Shown here one piece after another: positions 34,606 through 44,953 of a stretch of DNA of 64,000 nucleotides. The stretch comes from Caenorhabditis remanei (Eukaryota > Nematoda > Chromadorea > Rhabditida > Rhabditidae): positions 2,480,001 to 2,544,000 of the forward strand of contig NC_071332.1 of the NCBI RefSeq assembly GCF_010183535.1, read 5' to 3'. The notes under the pieces are model-generated. The model did no database searches. It worked only from the letters and a program-made list of their open reading frames with translations, and was not told the origin of the DNA. Position 1 is the stretch's first letter, and each line of letters opens with the position of its first letter. The translations under genes and the position numbers were made by a program.

Positions 34606-35604
34606 GTGAAGGTAAGACAGAGAGAATGTAGTAGGGAAGACTGAGGTGGCCTCCTACGAAAAGGCTCATGGAGAGAAGAGATCTGGGAAGGTCATTGGAA
34701 CCTATTGTCACAATTTGAGTAGTCAAATGAAACAAAGAAATGACAATGGAGGAAGGCTGGTTGGATGTGGGCACGAGTTGGGCACCTGTTTGGCCCCAGT
34801 TGGGCACCACATTGGCACCGAGTGGGCACAAGTTGAGAAAGCGCGCTATGCCGCACACGCTGATTTTTCGCCACTATTGTTCTTATTTATTTAGCTTTTT
34901 TCAATTCTTTCGCCCTTCTATTTTATGCCACTTATTTCAAACAGAAGATGAGAGAATCTGTCACAGATCCGTCGATCAAACAAGCAAGACCCTACTCTTC
35001 TTTTTTCTTTCAATTTTTGTCAAATCTCAGTGAAACAAGAAAAAAAAATCATCAACTACAAGCTTCGGCTGCTCCACTTCTCGTCTCTGTTCATTTTCGC
35101 ATTTACTGTAGATTTTTCGTTGTAAATTGTAATTTTTACTACAAATTAATTCCTTCTCCTCTATTCCTATTCCCCATTTTAAAATTTGATCAATTTTAGT
35201 TATTTATATCCTAGTACTTTCCATAATTACTGAAATTGTTAATATGTATTTGACAGTGGGCCATATGGCCCTCAAAATGGGCACAAGTGCCGGTGTAGGC
35301 AGGCGCCCTGGCCCATTTCGTGGGCAAAGTGCGAAAAAATACCAAAGTGATAAAGTAGAAATTGATAACAAAAGAAACGGATTGGGTAAATTGTAATGAT
35401 GCACGGCTCAACTGAAATTGTGCATAAATTTTATTAAAATGTTGCAGTACCCTCACAGACATAATACACGGACTGAAAAATAAATTTCACTTATGATCAA
35501 TGTTTACACATTTATATTTCGAGATTTACAAGGTATTCTAACTTATTTGTCTCATTTATCCCCCGCCCAATAGGAACAATGAATGATTCTGTACATGCAA
35601 TTTT
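34606..35604. repeat. Orphan F-box upstream block with a ~600-bp insertion
   Basis: 34610-34735 is the upstream block of an F-box gene in minus orientation with no gene attached. 34740-35345 interrupts it. Both ends of the insertion carry GGGCAC(A/C)AGT-like repeats (34765-34830 and 35255-35335). 35350-35600 continues the flank (CTCACAGACATAATACAC). No gene is seen. Confidence 0.5.
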
Positions 35605-35813
35605 TCAAGTGAACAAATATGAAACAATCATAATCAACATCATCTGATCGTTATCCAATACAAAATAAATAGTTCCAGTGGCTCCGTCAATTCTCTTGAT
35701 ATCGGCTCCACCTTCCAATTGGATTATTTCATTGTCACTGCTGCAAATTACGGGTTTTAGTGGAATGAGGACTTCGAAACACCCACGTTTTACCCTGTCT
35801 TATCAGTTTAGGA
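35605..35813 (-). pseudogene. Orphan 3' fragment of an F8-type F-box gene
   Basis: Exon 3 (35737-35605) is intact and nearly identical to that of F8 (Glu to Val in the IYFELD segment). The donor and the last codons of exon 2 (35813-35787) are present, then homology stops where the copy of the palindrome arm begins. Only the extreme 3' end of the gene survives. Confidence 0.8.
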
Positions 35814-37110
35814 CCATAAAGTGTAAAGCTCTCTTTTTTTTCACAAGATCAGATCATACGGATTTTGCTGGGAGAAATTATAGTTATTAGCTGATTAGAG
35901 TAACTATTCAAGTCAATGGACCAGAGCTGTGCGGAAGTAAAATTTTTTGAAAAGGAAGAAGGAAGAAGGAAGAAGGAAGAAGGAAGTGAAATTTTCAAAA
36001 AGGAAGAAGGAATAAGGAAGAAGGAAATAACTTTTTCAAAAGGGAAGAAGGAAGAAGGAAGAAAAAAGTGAAAAAAGCCCGGAAGAAGGAAGAAGGAGGG
36101 AAGAAAGAAGTTGGGTTCCGAACCGAAGTTAATTTTGAAAATGACAAATTTGAGGAAACTTTTTTCTAGTCATCTCTGAAAACGAATTTTGATGTTGTTT
36201 CATACAAAATTCCGTCAAAAACCTTCAAAATTCCGCCAAAATTCCGTCGAAAATTACAAAATTTTAGTAAACTTTTCAACGGAAGAAGGAACAAGGAAGA
36301 AGGAAATAAAATTTTCAAAAGGGAATAAGGAAGAAGGAAATAACTTTTTCAAAAGGGAAGAAGGAAGAAGGAAGAAAAAAGTGAAAAAAGCCCGGAAGAA
36401 GGAAGAAGGAGGGAAGAAAGAAGTTGGGTTCCGAACCGAAGTTAATTTTGAAAATGACAAATTTGAGGAAACTTTTTTCTAGTCATCTCTGAAAACGAAT
36501 TTTGATGTTGTTTCATACAAAATTCCGTCAAAAACCTTCAAAATTCCGCCAAAATTCCGTCGAAAATTACAAAATTTTAGTAAACTTTTCAACGGAAGAA
36601 GGAACAAGGAAGAAGGAAAATAATATTTTCAAAAGGGAAGAAGGAAGAAGGAAGAAGGAAGTAAATTTTTCAAAAAGGAAGAAGGAAGAAGGAATAAAAA
36701 AGTGAAAAAAGCCCGGAAGAAGGAAGAAGGAAGTCGAAGGAAGGAATTCCGCACAGCTCTGCAATGGACTTTATACAAGGTAGTTATTGGGAGATCACAC
36801 TTTTAACAACCGCGCTCCACCGAAATCTTCTTTTTTAATTTTCGCCTGCATCGACGGAACGCGGTTGAAAAAGCCTCACTGTGCTATTAGCACGGCACAC
36901 TTTTTTCAACCGTGCTTCACCGATACTGAAGAAAATAGTGTACAAAATTGAGAAACTCAGAGAAAAAGAGACATTTTCAAGAGCATTTCGGTGAAGCGCA
37001 GTTGTAAGAACTGTGCCGAGCTCATAGAATCACACTTTTTTTTTTCGAAGACATCAGTGAATGAGAGACCGTCTTCCATTGGATTACTGTAGAGAGTGTG
37101 TTGTATAATT
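35814..37110. repeat. Third copy of the giant-palindrome outer arm
   Basis: 35845-35921 plus 36770-37110 match 10350-10690 in direct orientation and 18290-17960 as the inverse (CAGATCATACGGATTTTGCT; repeated CAACCGCGCTCCACCG). It is split by the hAT-like MITE at 35922-36761. The right palindrome arm at about 18205-18225 is the unoccupied site. Confidence 0.8.
35922..36761. mobile_element. hAT-like MITE with polypurine body (840 bp)
   Basis: The ends CAGAGCTGTGCGG and CCGCACAGCTCTG are flanked by the 8-bp duplication CAATGGAC (35914-35921 and 36762-36769). The body is GGAAGAA-type repeats plus an internal tandem duplication of about 310 bp (36100-36400 versus 36410-36720) that explains its greater length than the 247-bp relative at 24072. 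Confidence 0.88.
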
Positions 37111-38272
37111 AAAGACCGCAACATTTTTTTCAAACTCAATTTTTCATTAAAATTTCCATCCTGACCTTTTCTTCAGGTAAATGGAAGTACATTCCCAAAT
37201 TTTTTTCTGAAAATATTCACTTTCTCCGAAGTTACAGGACTTTTTAGTCAGCCATGGTTTCTACTGAATTTCTCTTGGGGAATTCTTTTGTTTTCCTGAC
37301 CACGCAAAAAATATTTTCTGTTTTCACGTTCAATCCTTCAAATTTTTGTGAAAATTGGGAAAGTTCCAACCAGAAACCGTTTGAATAAAAACCCAGCGTC
37401 TTATCCACTGAATTAAATGAGTACAAATGTGGCGCGGATAATAGGAAATATATTTTTGACGTGATTGTTAAAAATTGAAGAGAATTATTTGAAGGATTTT
37501 CAGCTTATTTCGAGATAAAACATGAAATATCTAAAGTTCCAATACGGATTTATTAATTTCTAAGTGGATCTAGATCGAAATTTTGCGTAGATTCTGATTC
37601 CGTCGAAAAACGAAGCGAGTCTGACTTGCATTAACCAGAACTGTCGATAAAACTACTTTTCTTTTTGAGCCTGTTGTCTTCCGACACCGAAAAAACCACA
37701 TTTTACGAATCAACGGCTTTCAAAATTTTGGCCCCAGGTACCTGAAGAGATGTCTAAGAAGAATATGTCAGAAAATAAATCGGTTATCACTGTAAATTTT
37801 TTGAAGTGATGCCTCGAAGTTCAGCTGGCTCCCAAAAAAATACCACAACACGAAAACTTAATTTTCTTTCAAAACCTATTAGAGTATGTCAAGAACTACT
37901 AGAAACAGTAAAAAAACGATGCGAGTCTGACCTAGAACAACCTAAACGTGACATTTTACTGAAAAAAGCAAAATGTTTTTTTCAGTTTTCTGAGAAAACT
38001 AAACATTTGGGTGAAACGAAAGTGTGTTCATCGGATTCTACGTACTCGACTACATAGGGTGAAAAAGTTTTCATTCTGTTTTAGCATTCTGGGCTCTCAG
38101 GGCAGACCGCCAAACATTTCAATACCCTCCCCATGACAGCCCAAGAGAAGAAAATGAAAAACTTCGCCCACGTTCATTGCGGTCCCTATGTATAATTCAT
38201 AATTATAACGTGTATTATTTACAGAGGGAAAACCGGCGTTCCATTAACCCGGTTAGATCGTTATCTTGTGTG
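37111..38272. other. Intergenic region upstream of gene F
   Basis: It is mostly featureless AT-rich DNA. One open frame is listed separately. 38090-38230 is more GC-balanced and directly upstream of the gene F TATA-like box, so it may hold the promoter. Confidence 0.4.
37809..38057 (+). CDS. Unrecognised small ORF (82 codons)
   Basis: A stop-free frame starts MPRSSAGSQKNTTTRK and continues with an amphipathic Lys/Glu-rich, Cys-containing segment (ICQ-like RVCQELLETVKKRCES). Composition is more protein-like than neighbouring noise, but there is no domain, no paralogue in the window and no clear promoter. It may be an exon remnant. Confidence 0.22.
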   Translation: MPRSSAGSQKNTTTRKLNFLSKPIRVCQELLETVKKRCESDLEQPKRDILLKKAKCFFQFSEKTKHLGETKVCSSDSTYSTT

Positions 38273-38280
38273 TATTTAAG
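38273..38280 (+). promoter_or_regulatory. TATA-like box of gene F
   Basis: TATTTAAG lies 52 bp upstream of the ATG, followed by CAGTTCAGTCTGAG, a plausible initiator region. Confidence 0.45.
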
Positions 38281-38331
38281 TGGACGTTTTTCCACGTCCA
38301 CCAGTTCAGTCTGAGTTCTCACTCTTCAACT

Positions 38332-39295
38332 ATGGATGGGAATGGAAACGCTAACGAATTTCACCATTCCGACCATTCTCGTGAGTTTTGGAACATCTTA
38401 CCTAATAAAAAAGTATTTTCAGCATTTCGCCCTTTTATTCGTATACCACAAGAACCACAAGCTCCAATCATGGTAGCACCACCAGCTCCAATCATGGTAG
38501 CGCCACCAGCTCCAGTCATGGGAGCACCACCAGCTCCAATCATGGGAGCACCACCAGCTCCAGTCATGGGAGCACCACCAGCTCCAGTCATGGGAGCACC
38601 ACCAGCTCCAGTCATGGTAGCGCCACCAGCTCCAATCATGGGAGCACCACCAGCTCCAATCATGGGAGCACCACCAGCTCCAATCATGGGAGCACCACCA
38701 GCTCCAGTCATGGTAGCGCCACCAGCTCCAATCATGGGAGCACCACCAGCTCCAATCATGGTAGCGCCACCAGCTCCAGTCATGGGAGCACCACCAGCTC
38801 CAATCATGGGAGCACCACCAGCTCCAGTCATGGTAGCGCCACCAGCTCCAATCATGGGAGCACCACCAGCTCCAATCATGGTAGCGCCACCAGCTCCAGT
38901 CATGGGAGCACCACCAGCTCCAATCATGGGAGCACCACCAGCTCCAGTCATGCTTTCGCCTCGTTTCGACCAACCCGGAGGTATTTTTTAAGAATTCAAA
39001 GTTCATTTATGTGTTTCGAATCAGTATTCTCTCATTTTCCTCCAAAACTCTGATTTTTCTCGTGAAAAATTCTATAATTGAGATTTATGAGTAATAGTTC
39101 AGAAGTAAACAATAATTATTTTCAGAACCGACAGTTACTGCTCCACCACAACAAATGATGTTGTCTCCACGTATCGATATGGAGCCGGATACCTCGACAT
39201 CCTCCGGAAACGAAATGATGACCCGTGGTTATTGTGATAAATGCCAGAAATTCGTCCAATCTCTCCAGGACCATATCAAAGAATTGCATCCGTAA
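38332..39295 (+). CDS. PPAP(V/I)M repeat protein with C-terminal C2H2-like finger (gene F)
   Basis: Exons 38332-38380, 38423-38980 and 39126-39295 encode 258 aa; junction phases match gene E. Exon 2 contains about 20 tandem 8-residue units of the form PPAP(V/I)M(G/V)A from a 24-bp minisatellite. The exon then ends in the same QPGG sequence as the gene E units. The last exon has an acidic/Ser region and C-x2-C-x9-H-x4-H (CDKC ... HIKELH). Intron 1 is 42 bp, in frame and stop-free, so its retention would add 14 residues. The repeat could be a flexible or phase-separating linker, which is inference. Copy number is likely polymorphic. Confidence 0.78.
38458..38953 (+). repeat. 24-bp minisatellite inside gene F
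   Basis: About 20 copies of a 24-bp unit (CCACCAGCTCCAGTCATGGG...) differ at two positions (GTC/ATC and GGA/GTA). The final ten copies form a higher-order pattern of five units (120 bp) repeated twice. Because 24 is a multiple of three, all frames stay open on both strands. The long antisense ORFs here are artefacts of the repeat. Confidence 0.9.
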
Positions 39296-40089
39296 AAGCG
39301 TTCTGACTGTATTGATCACTCTCAAGGCACAATTTTTCTGTCATAAAAGTATAATTATTTATAGTTATCTTGATTTTTTCCAAAAAAATCGGAGAATTTT
39401 CGATAAGAAATTATTTTTTTAAGTACTGAACTTCTTCAAAATCGAATATAAATATGAGCTTGTTTATAAACACAGAGCTCAGTTTGAAGTACAGCAGCAA
39501 TCATAGGAGATTATCGAGAGAGACGATTACACGTGGTTCTTGACTCTTTACTTTATTAGAAACTGAATTCTAAGGGAAATGAATACTTAGAATAACCGGG
39601 GCACGTGACTAGGGTTTCACGTAGGCGTTCCTATACAACATTTATTTAACAAGGAAGTGTTTTCCAACAGTTGGAAACAAAAAATAGTCTGTGAAAACGG
39701 ATATGATTCAGCAGAGTTAAACATGACTCATTGAGGGTCGCTACGGTATGTTTTTCTTGGAAGTAAATTCTCGCCAAGAACGAAAAGTATAAGTTGGGGT
39801 CTCGAAGTCTGACTTCTTTCATTATAGAATGACACCAGACAAGGAAAAATAAGATAAAAAGGTATTCGAGATACTAAAAATACGATAGAAGTCGGGTGTA
39901 CTCTGAAAAAAAAACTCTTTTTTTTTAAACTTTTTAGTTTTAACCGCTTTTAATGACAGCATGAATTGGTACGAATTGGGCGTTTCGTCCTTGAGCTGTA
40001 GATATCATAATATGTGTCTGTGTGCCGATGGTATGAAATATTTAAAGATATTAGTTTTGAAAGTTTGTGTCAGAAAAAATATGAGAGCT
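39296..40089. other. Spacer between gene F and the F7 3' flank
   Basis: No gene or repeat is recognised in 39300-40010. From about 40040 the sequence is the F-box 3' flank (AGTTTGTGTCAGAAAA). Confidence 0.45.
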
Positions 40090-40550
40090 CACGGTCTCCT
40101 AGGATGATTTTAGGGGCAGATAACGTCATCGAACGTGGAATGTCACGAAAAATGAAAAATAACTGAAATTATACAGCGTGAGAGATTTTTTTTGAACGGA
40201 TTTTTGATTTCGAATTTGATTTCGAAAATTTTGATTTCAAAATGAGGTCACATATTTCGAAGTTAATGAAAAAGTAGGGTGTTTTCAGTTGATTTTTCAA
40301 CAAAAGATAACTCAAAAAGTACCCAACAAAAAAAAAGACAAAAAATTTATGGTGGGTTCATAACACGGTTTCGAACAAAATTGTGTGACAATTTTTTGAG
40401 ATTTGCCCTTGTTCTCGAGAAAATGGATGATCACTTCATTCCCTGTTCAAAAAATCTCTCACGCTGTATAATTTCAGTTATTTTTCATTTTTCGTGACAT
40501 TCCACGTTCGATGACGTTATCTGCCCCTAAAATCATCCTAGGAGACCGTG
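40090..40550. mobile_element. Foldback MITE with 5-bp target duplication (461 bp)
   Basis: The ends CACGGTCTCCTAGGATGATT and its inverse extend as arms of over 100 bp. GAGCT is duplicated at 40085-40089 and 40551-40555. The uninterrupted site is seen in the F1 fragment flank (about 19905-19915, GAGAGCTTGTG). Confidence 0.82.
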
Positions 40551-40794
40551 GAGCTTGTAAAAATATTGAGTAAGGTATCACATGGGACAGCCCTTTTTCA
40601 ACTTCCTTTAGTCTTTAGAAAACAAGGAGGAGTATGTATTTAAGAGTCAATTTATTAAACTTAATGCTAAAAAACAACAGTTCAGAAAGTGGGGATCCAA
40701 TAGATGAATGGTCAGAGGGAATTAACAGACTCCCTAAAAAAGATCTCAAAAATGAAGATTAATAACAAAAAGAGAGGGAGAGAGAGAGATTTTT

Positions 40795-43700
40795 TCAGAC
40801 AAATAATGAGAAGACAACCATGTTTAACATCAGCTGGTCACCGTCCATTTTGAAATAAATTATTCCGGTAGCTCCATCGATTCTCTTGATGTCGATTCCA
40901 CCTCGCATACAGACTGTTTCATTTCTAGCACTAAAAAGGCGAATTAACAAAGAAAAGTTATTCAGAGTTTAAATATAACTGTCCGGTTTCCACCGGTTTT
41001 AAGACGCACTCTCCGAGTCGATCGAGCATCGATCAACAGACCATGTTCACCCAAAAAAAGTTGACCATCTCCGATTTGTCCGTCCTTTTGAACAAAGACA
41101 CTATCAAGTGTTCTCAGCAAATTGGGGTACTTTTTGGCCGGGTCCGTCACCTAGGTACATAGAAAAATCAAAAAATCGATATTTTTCGAAAATTTTTCCT
41201 GAAGGAGTTAGGAATGAAATCTCAACGGGAAATTAATGTAGACACTATTTAAGGTATTTTTTGTGTTCAGAAGAAAATTCCAGCTCAACACCTTCACAGT
41301 GAAATTTTTGAAAATTCATGAATTTTTCGGGTTTTTTTCATGAAATCGTTTTTATCTCGGCAGGGACACGAGAAGACAGTGTTTTTTATTTAAAATTCGG
41401 AATCTACATGAAATTTGGTATTGGAAACATGTTGTCCCTACTTGTAACTCTAGACCCTAAGAACGGTTTTTTAGGGAAGTATGAGAAAAACTGACATTTC
41501 AATTTTCGAGGTCTTCCTGTAAATCATTTTTGACGATTCAAAACAATGGTTTTTGAATTTTTTTATTTTGTCAGGTCATTTTTTTTTTCATTCCCAACAC
41601 GATTTTCGATCATACCACAAAAAATATTCGAAAAATTGAGTTTTTCGAATTTTTGAAATTTTTTTCTGAATTAAATGATTTGAACTGAAATATTAAGGAT
41701 AGCATTATAAAATTAAGAGAATACAATTGGAACATGATTTGCGTTCATGAAACAGTTAATTTCCATCATCGGCTCATCTGTAACTTACAATTTCAGGATG
41801 AAATTCGGCGAAATGTTCAACTTGGAAGTTGAGGAAAAGGTACTTTATACTTGCATCGTTATTTGACAGAGGAATGTGTTGAATACGACAGGAAATGTGA
41901 GAAAATTACAAAAACTGATTGATACAGCAAGATTTTCAAACAAATAATTGAAAAAAAAAACTTTTCTGACTTCCACAAAAAGGTCAGACAATTGAACACT
42001 ATGAGCCTCATTTTCTCAATTATTTGTTTGAAAATCTTGCTGTATCAATCAGTTTTTGTAATTTTCTCACATTTCCTGTCGTATTCAACACATTCCTCTG
42101 TCAAATAACGATGCAAGTATAAAGTACCTTTTCCTCAACTTCCAAGTTGAACATTTCGCCGAATTTCATCCTGAAATTGTAAGTTACAGATGAGCCGATG
42201 ATGGAAATTAACTGTTTCATGAACGCAAATCATGTTCCAATTGTATTCTCTTAATTTTATAATGCTATCCTTAATATTTCAGTTCAAATCATTCAATTCA
42301 GAAAAAAATTTCAAAAATTCGAAAAACTCAATTTTTCGAATATTTTTTGTGGTATGATCGAAAATCGTGTTGGGAATGAAAAAAAAATGACCTGACAAAA
42401 TAAAAAAATTCAAAAACCATTGTTTTGAATCGTCAAAAATGATTTACAGGAAGACCTCGAAAATTGAAATGTCAGTTTTTCTCATACTTCCCTAAAAAAC
42501 CGTTCTTAGGGTCTAGAGTTACAAGTAGGGACAACATGTTTCCAATACCAAATTTCATGTAGATTCCGAATTTTAAATAAAAAACACTGTCTTCTCGTGT
42601 CCCTGCCGAGATAAAAACGATTTCATGAAAAAAACCCGAAAAATTCATGAATTTTCAAAAATTTCACTGTGAAGGTGTTGAGCTGGAATTTTCTTCTGAA
42701 CACAAAAAATACCTTAAATAGTGTCTACATTAATTTCCCGTTGAGATTTCATTCCTAACTCCTTCAGGAAAAATTTTCGAAAAATATCGATTTTTTGATT
42801 TTTCTATGTACCTAGGTGACGGACCCGGCCAAAAAGTACCCCAATTTGCTGAGAACACTTGATAGTGTCTTTGTTCAAAAGGACGGACAAATCGGAGATG
42901 GTCAACTTTTTTCGGGTGAACATGGGTGATCGAACGAGTCAGAGAGTGCGTCTTAATCTCTAAAAAGTCTTAAAAGTCATCTCAAGTTTTAGACTTGCCT
43001 TCGTAACTCGCGGTCTCGCTGCAGATGCGCTCTAGCGCACTGTTTCATTTCCCGGCGCGAACACGCTAAAGTGAAGGAGAAAAGAGAATTATCATCATTC
43101 TTGAGCTTGGGGCAACCTAGGGTTAGGTCGTTGGTAACCTTCTCGTCAAGTTTCGCCCGTCTTTTGGTTTTTGGGTGTTTTTGTCACCTTTTTATCTATT
43201 TTATTGTCTTTTTTGGTGTATTTTAGCTTAGGGAAGCTATTAGACTTATTAGTGATTTCTTGTTCTATTGCATCAATCATCGTTGAGATAATTGATAGAT
43301 TTCTGCTAATAAACTAGTAATTATCTAGAAAACTGTATTTTTATTGATTTTCCGTCTTTTTACTCGTTATCGTTTTACCGAAAGCTAGCGTGTCACCGTT
43401 GTCACGTCTAACTTTTGACTTAACTATAAAAAATTAGTTTACAAAAGAAATTTCGAACTTGGATACTTTGGTTTTGATACAAACCACTTACGTTCTGCCA
43501 TGTCTGATCACGTCAACATTGTTCCGTTCATGGGGTAGATTCAAAATGACGTTAAGTGATTCCGGGTCATTAACTGGAATTCTGAGACGTTCAAGATGTT
43601 GATGGGAGTCCATAGACATCCAGCTGAGCAGGAATGTATTCAATTCTAGGTTGGTTATCTTAGAAATTTTCAAATTTATTTTACAACTATTGAATTTGAT

Positions 43701-44413
43701 TAATTGGTTGTAATTGAGCCAATCTCCAAAATCAATCGAAATATTTCTGAGAGGCTTATCGATTTTCACTTGGAATTTATTTGTGAGTCTTGAATGTAAC
43801 TCTACGCTTTCAGTCACATCAACATTTTCCAGAAAATATTCCACATCATCATCTAATTCTTTTTCTCCATTGACTGAACAAGCATTGATTATTGGTATTT
43901 GACACTTAATAAAGTCAATTATTGATTTGTTCTGATCTGGAAAAGTGTCAGGACGGAAAAAGACCACGCGACGTTTGAAATTGAATAATTCCGATACTGT
44001 CTTGAACAGTTTCATCCAGTCACTGATTAAATTTTCCGAATATATCCAAACACGATCGGCTGTAAAACCATCTCGGGTTTCAATATACTCCTCCTTTTTA
44101 TGTTTCTCTCTTTCACATGTCATTCTTTGATCAAAGAAAGCCTTTGATATTACAATGGAAACTTTTGGCTCTTCGTGTGTATTTACTTCTATGGAATACT
44201 TCAAGTTTCCTTTCGTTCTCAAAAAACACTTCATAACAATTTTCGATTTCAAAGAAGCCATTGAGAAATTGATTCTATAAAAAAGAAAATAATGAGATCA
44301 TTGAAAATATAGGCTACAACTTACAATTCGAATGGCCTCATCATGATAAAAACTTCATCTAAGACAAGACGAGGTAGACGGAGGATAGGGAACGGTTTCG
44401 GAATGTTGTCCAT
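40795..44413 (-). CDS. F-box protein with FBA_2-like domain and a 2.5-kb insertion in intron 2 (F7)
   Basis: Minus-strand exons 44413-44325, 44274-43492 and 40930-40795 encode 335 aa, all open and in phase. Exon 2 is about 92 percent identical to F2. Exon 3 is separated by a 2561-bp intron instead of the usual 130-140 bp. The flanking intron pieces (TTCAGAGTTTAAATATA at about 40971 and TTTACAAAAGAAATTTCG at about 43439) are those of F1/F2, so the extra DNA is an insertion. The exon 3 acceptor is TTTTTAG. Residue changes in exon 3 (an ETVCMRGG and a GIIYFKM variant) suggest relaxed constraint. The product would be an SCF adaptor if the long palindromic intron is spliced. Confidence 0.72.
40962..41150 (-). 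other. Exon-like ORF at the palindrome edge
   Basis: After an ACCTAG acceptor-like site the minus strand is open for 62 codons (VTDPAKKYPNLLRTLDSVF ...). Phase agrees with the MKFGEMF exon-like unit of the opposite arm (42170-42128), so a two-exon product crossing the palindrome is conceivable. The mirror copy is disrupted near 42930. The family is not recognised. Confidence 0.3.
41005..42950. repeat. Near-perfect palindrome inside the F7 intron
   Basis: The left arm 41005-41951 and right arm 42016-42950 are inverted copies with very few differences (a one-base length difference over the first 830 bp; a short deletion near the outer end). The loop is about 64 bp. Each arm carries an exon-like unit: TTTCAG then MKFGEMFNLEVEEK then GT (41797-41839, and 42170-42128 on minus). 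Each also has a second one starting VTDPAKKYPNLLRTL after ACCTAG (41150 on minus, and about 42816 on plus). If transcribed with F7 it would form a long hairpin RNA. Confidence 0.88.
42951..43432. other. Non-palindromic tail of the F7 intron insertion
   Basis: About 480 bp, more GC-balanced at 43000-43080 (GGCGCGAACACGC). No gene or terminal repeats are recognised. It separates the palindrome from the original F7 intron sequence. Confidence 0.4.
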
Positions 44414-44711
44414 TTTGTAACCAATCAATAACCAAGACGACTGGATGTTAGTAACTGAAGGTGTGACGGAGAGACTGTAGTACAGTAGACTGAGGAGGCC
44501 TCCTACGAAAAGGCTCATGGAGAGAAGAGATCTGGGAAGGTCATTGGAACCTATTGTCACAATTTGAGTAGTCAAATAAGATAAAGGAATGTGTGGGAAC
44601 TACAAAGATGAGTCTGTTTGTTGTTTTTGTAGTTTCAAAATGATGAGAAAGTCAAAATTGATAACAAAAGAAACTGATTGGATGAATTGCGATGATCCAT
44701 CGGCTCAACTG
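44414..44711 (-). promoter_or_regulatory. F7 upstream block
   Basis: It includes GGTTCCAATGACCTTCCCAG (reverse of about 44530-44550) and is open in frame with the F7 ATG back to 44575. It corresponds to the block upstream of F1. Confidence 0.5.
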
Positions 44712-44949
44712 TGTTATGCCCCGTGAGTCACTATAGATCATTTTGTGCTCCTTACGTAACCCTTCTCTAGAACATTCCATGTATTGACGTAGCTCCTGTG
44801 TGCCACTGATAAGAACTACTATTTAACCCTTGCTCTCGACCATTCGTGGTCGGTTCCCTTATCATGTTTTAAGAGATGATGATGTTTTTATGAATAAATA
44901 TCACACATTCGAACCGCTACACCGAAGGCCGCAGAAGCCTTCCATTACA
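44712..44949. mobile_element. Solo LTR (238 bp)
   Basis: The block begins TGTTATGCCCCG and ends CCATTACA, flanked by ACTG on both sides (44708-44711, 44950-44953). It contains TATTTAACCC (about 44820) and AATAAATATC (about 44900), the TATA and polyadenylation signals expected of a plus-oriented LTR. The uninterrupted site is preserved in the F1 upstream region near 20680. Confidence 0.75.
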
Positions 44950-44953
44950 ACTG

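Noticed and set aside
34646..35199. Several overlapping ORFs of 60-97 codons with His/Gly/Thr-rich content
   Set aside because: They fall in a repeat insertion with GGGCAC repeats and overlap each other on both strands.
36189..36764. Lys/Glu/Gly-rich ORFs and Phe/Ser-rich antisense ORFs
   Set aside because: Translations of the GGAAGAA polypurine MITE body.
38361..39006. Two long antisense ORFs (about 195 codons) over gene F, one rich in Gly/Ala and one in Trp/Ser
   Set aside because: They exist only because the 24-bp repeat has no stop in any frame; the sense frame has splice sites, a paralogue and a finger domain.
43000..43100. Small structured RNA in the GC-richer patch of the F7 intron tail
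   Set aside because: No tRNA boxes, Sm site or convincing fold could be recognised by eye.
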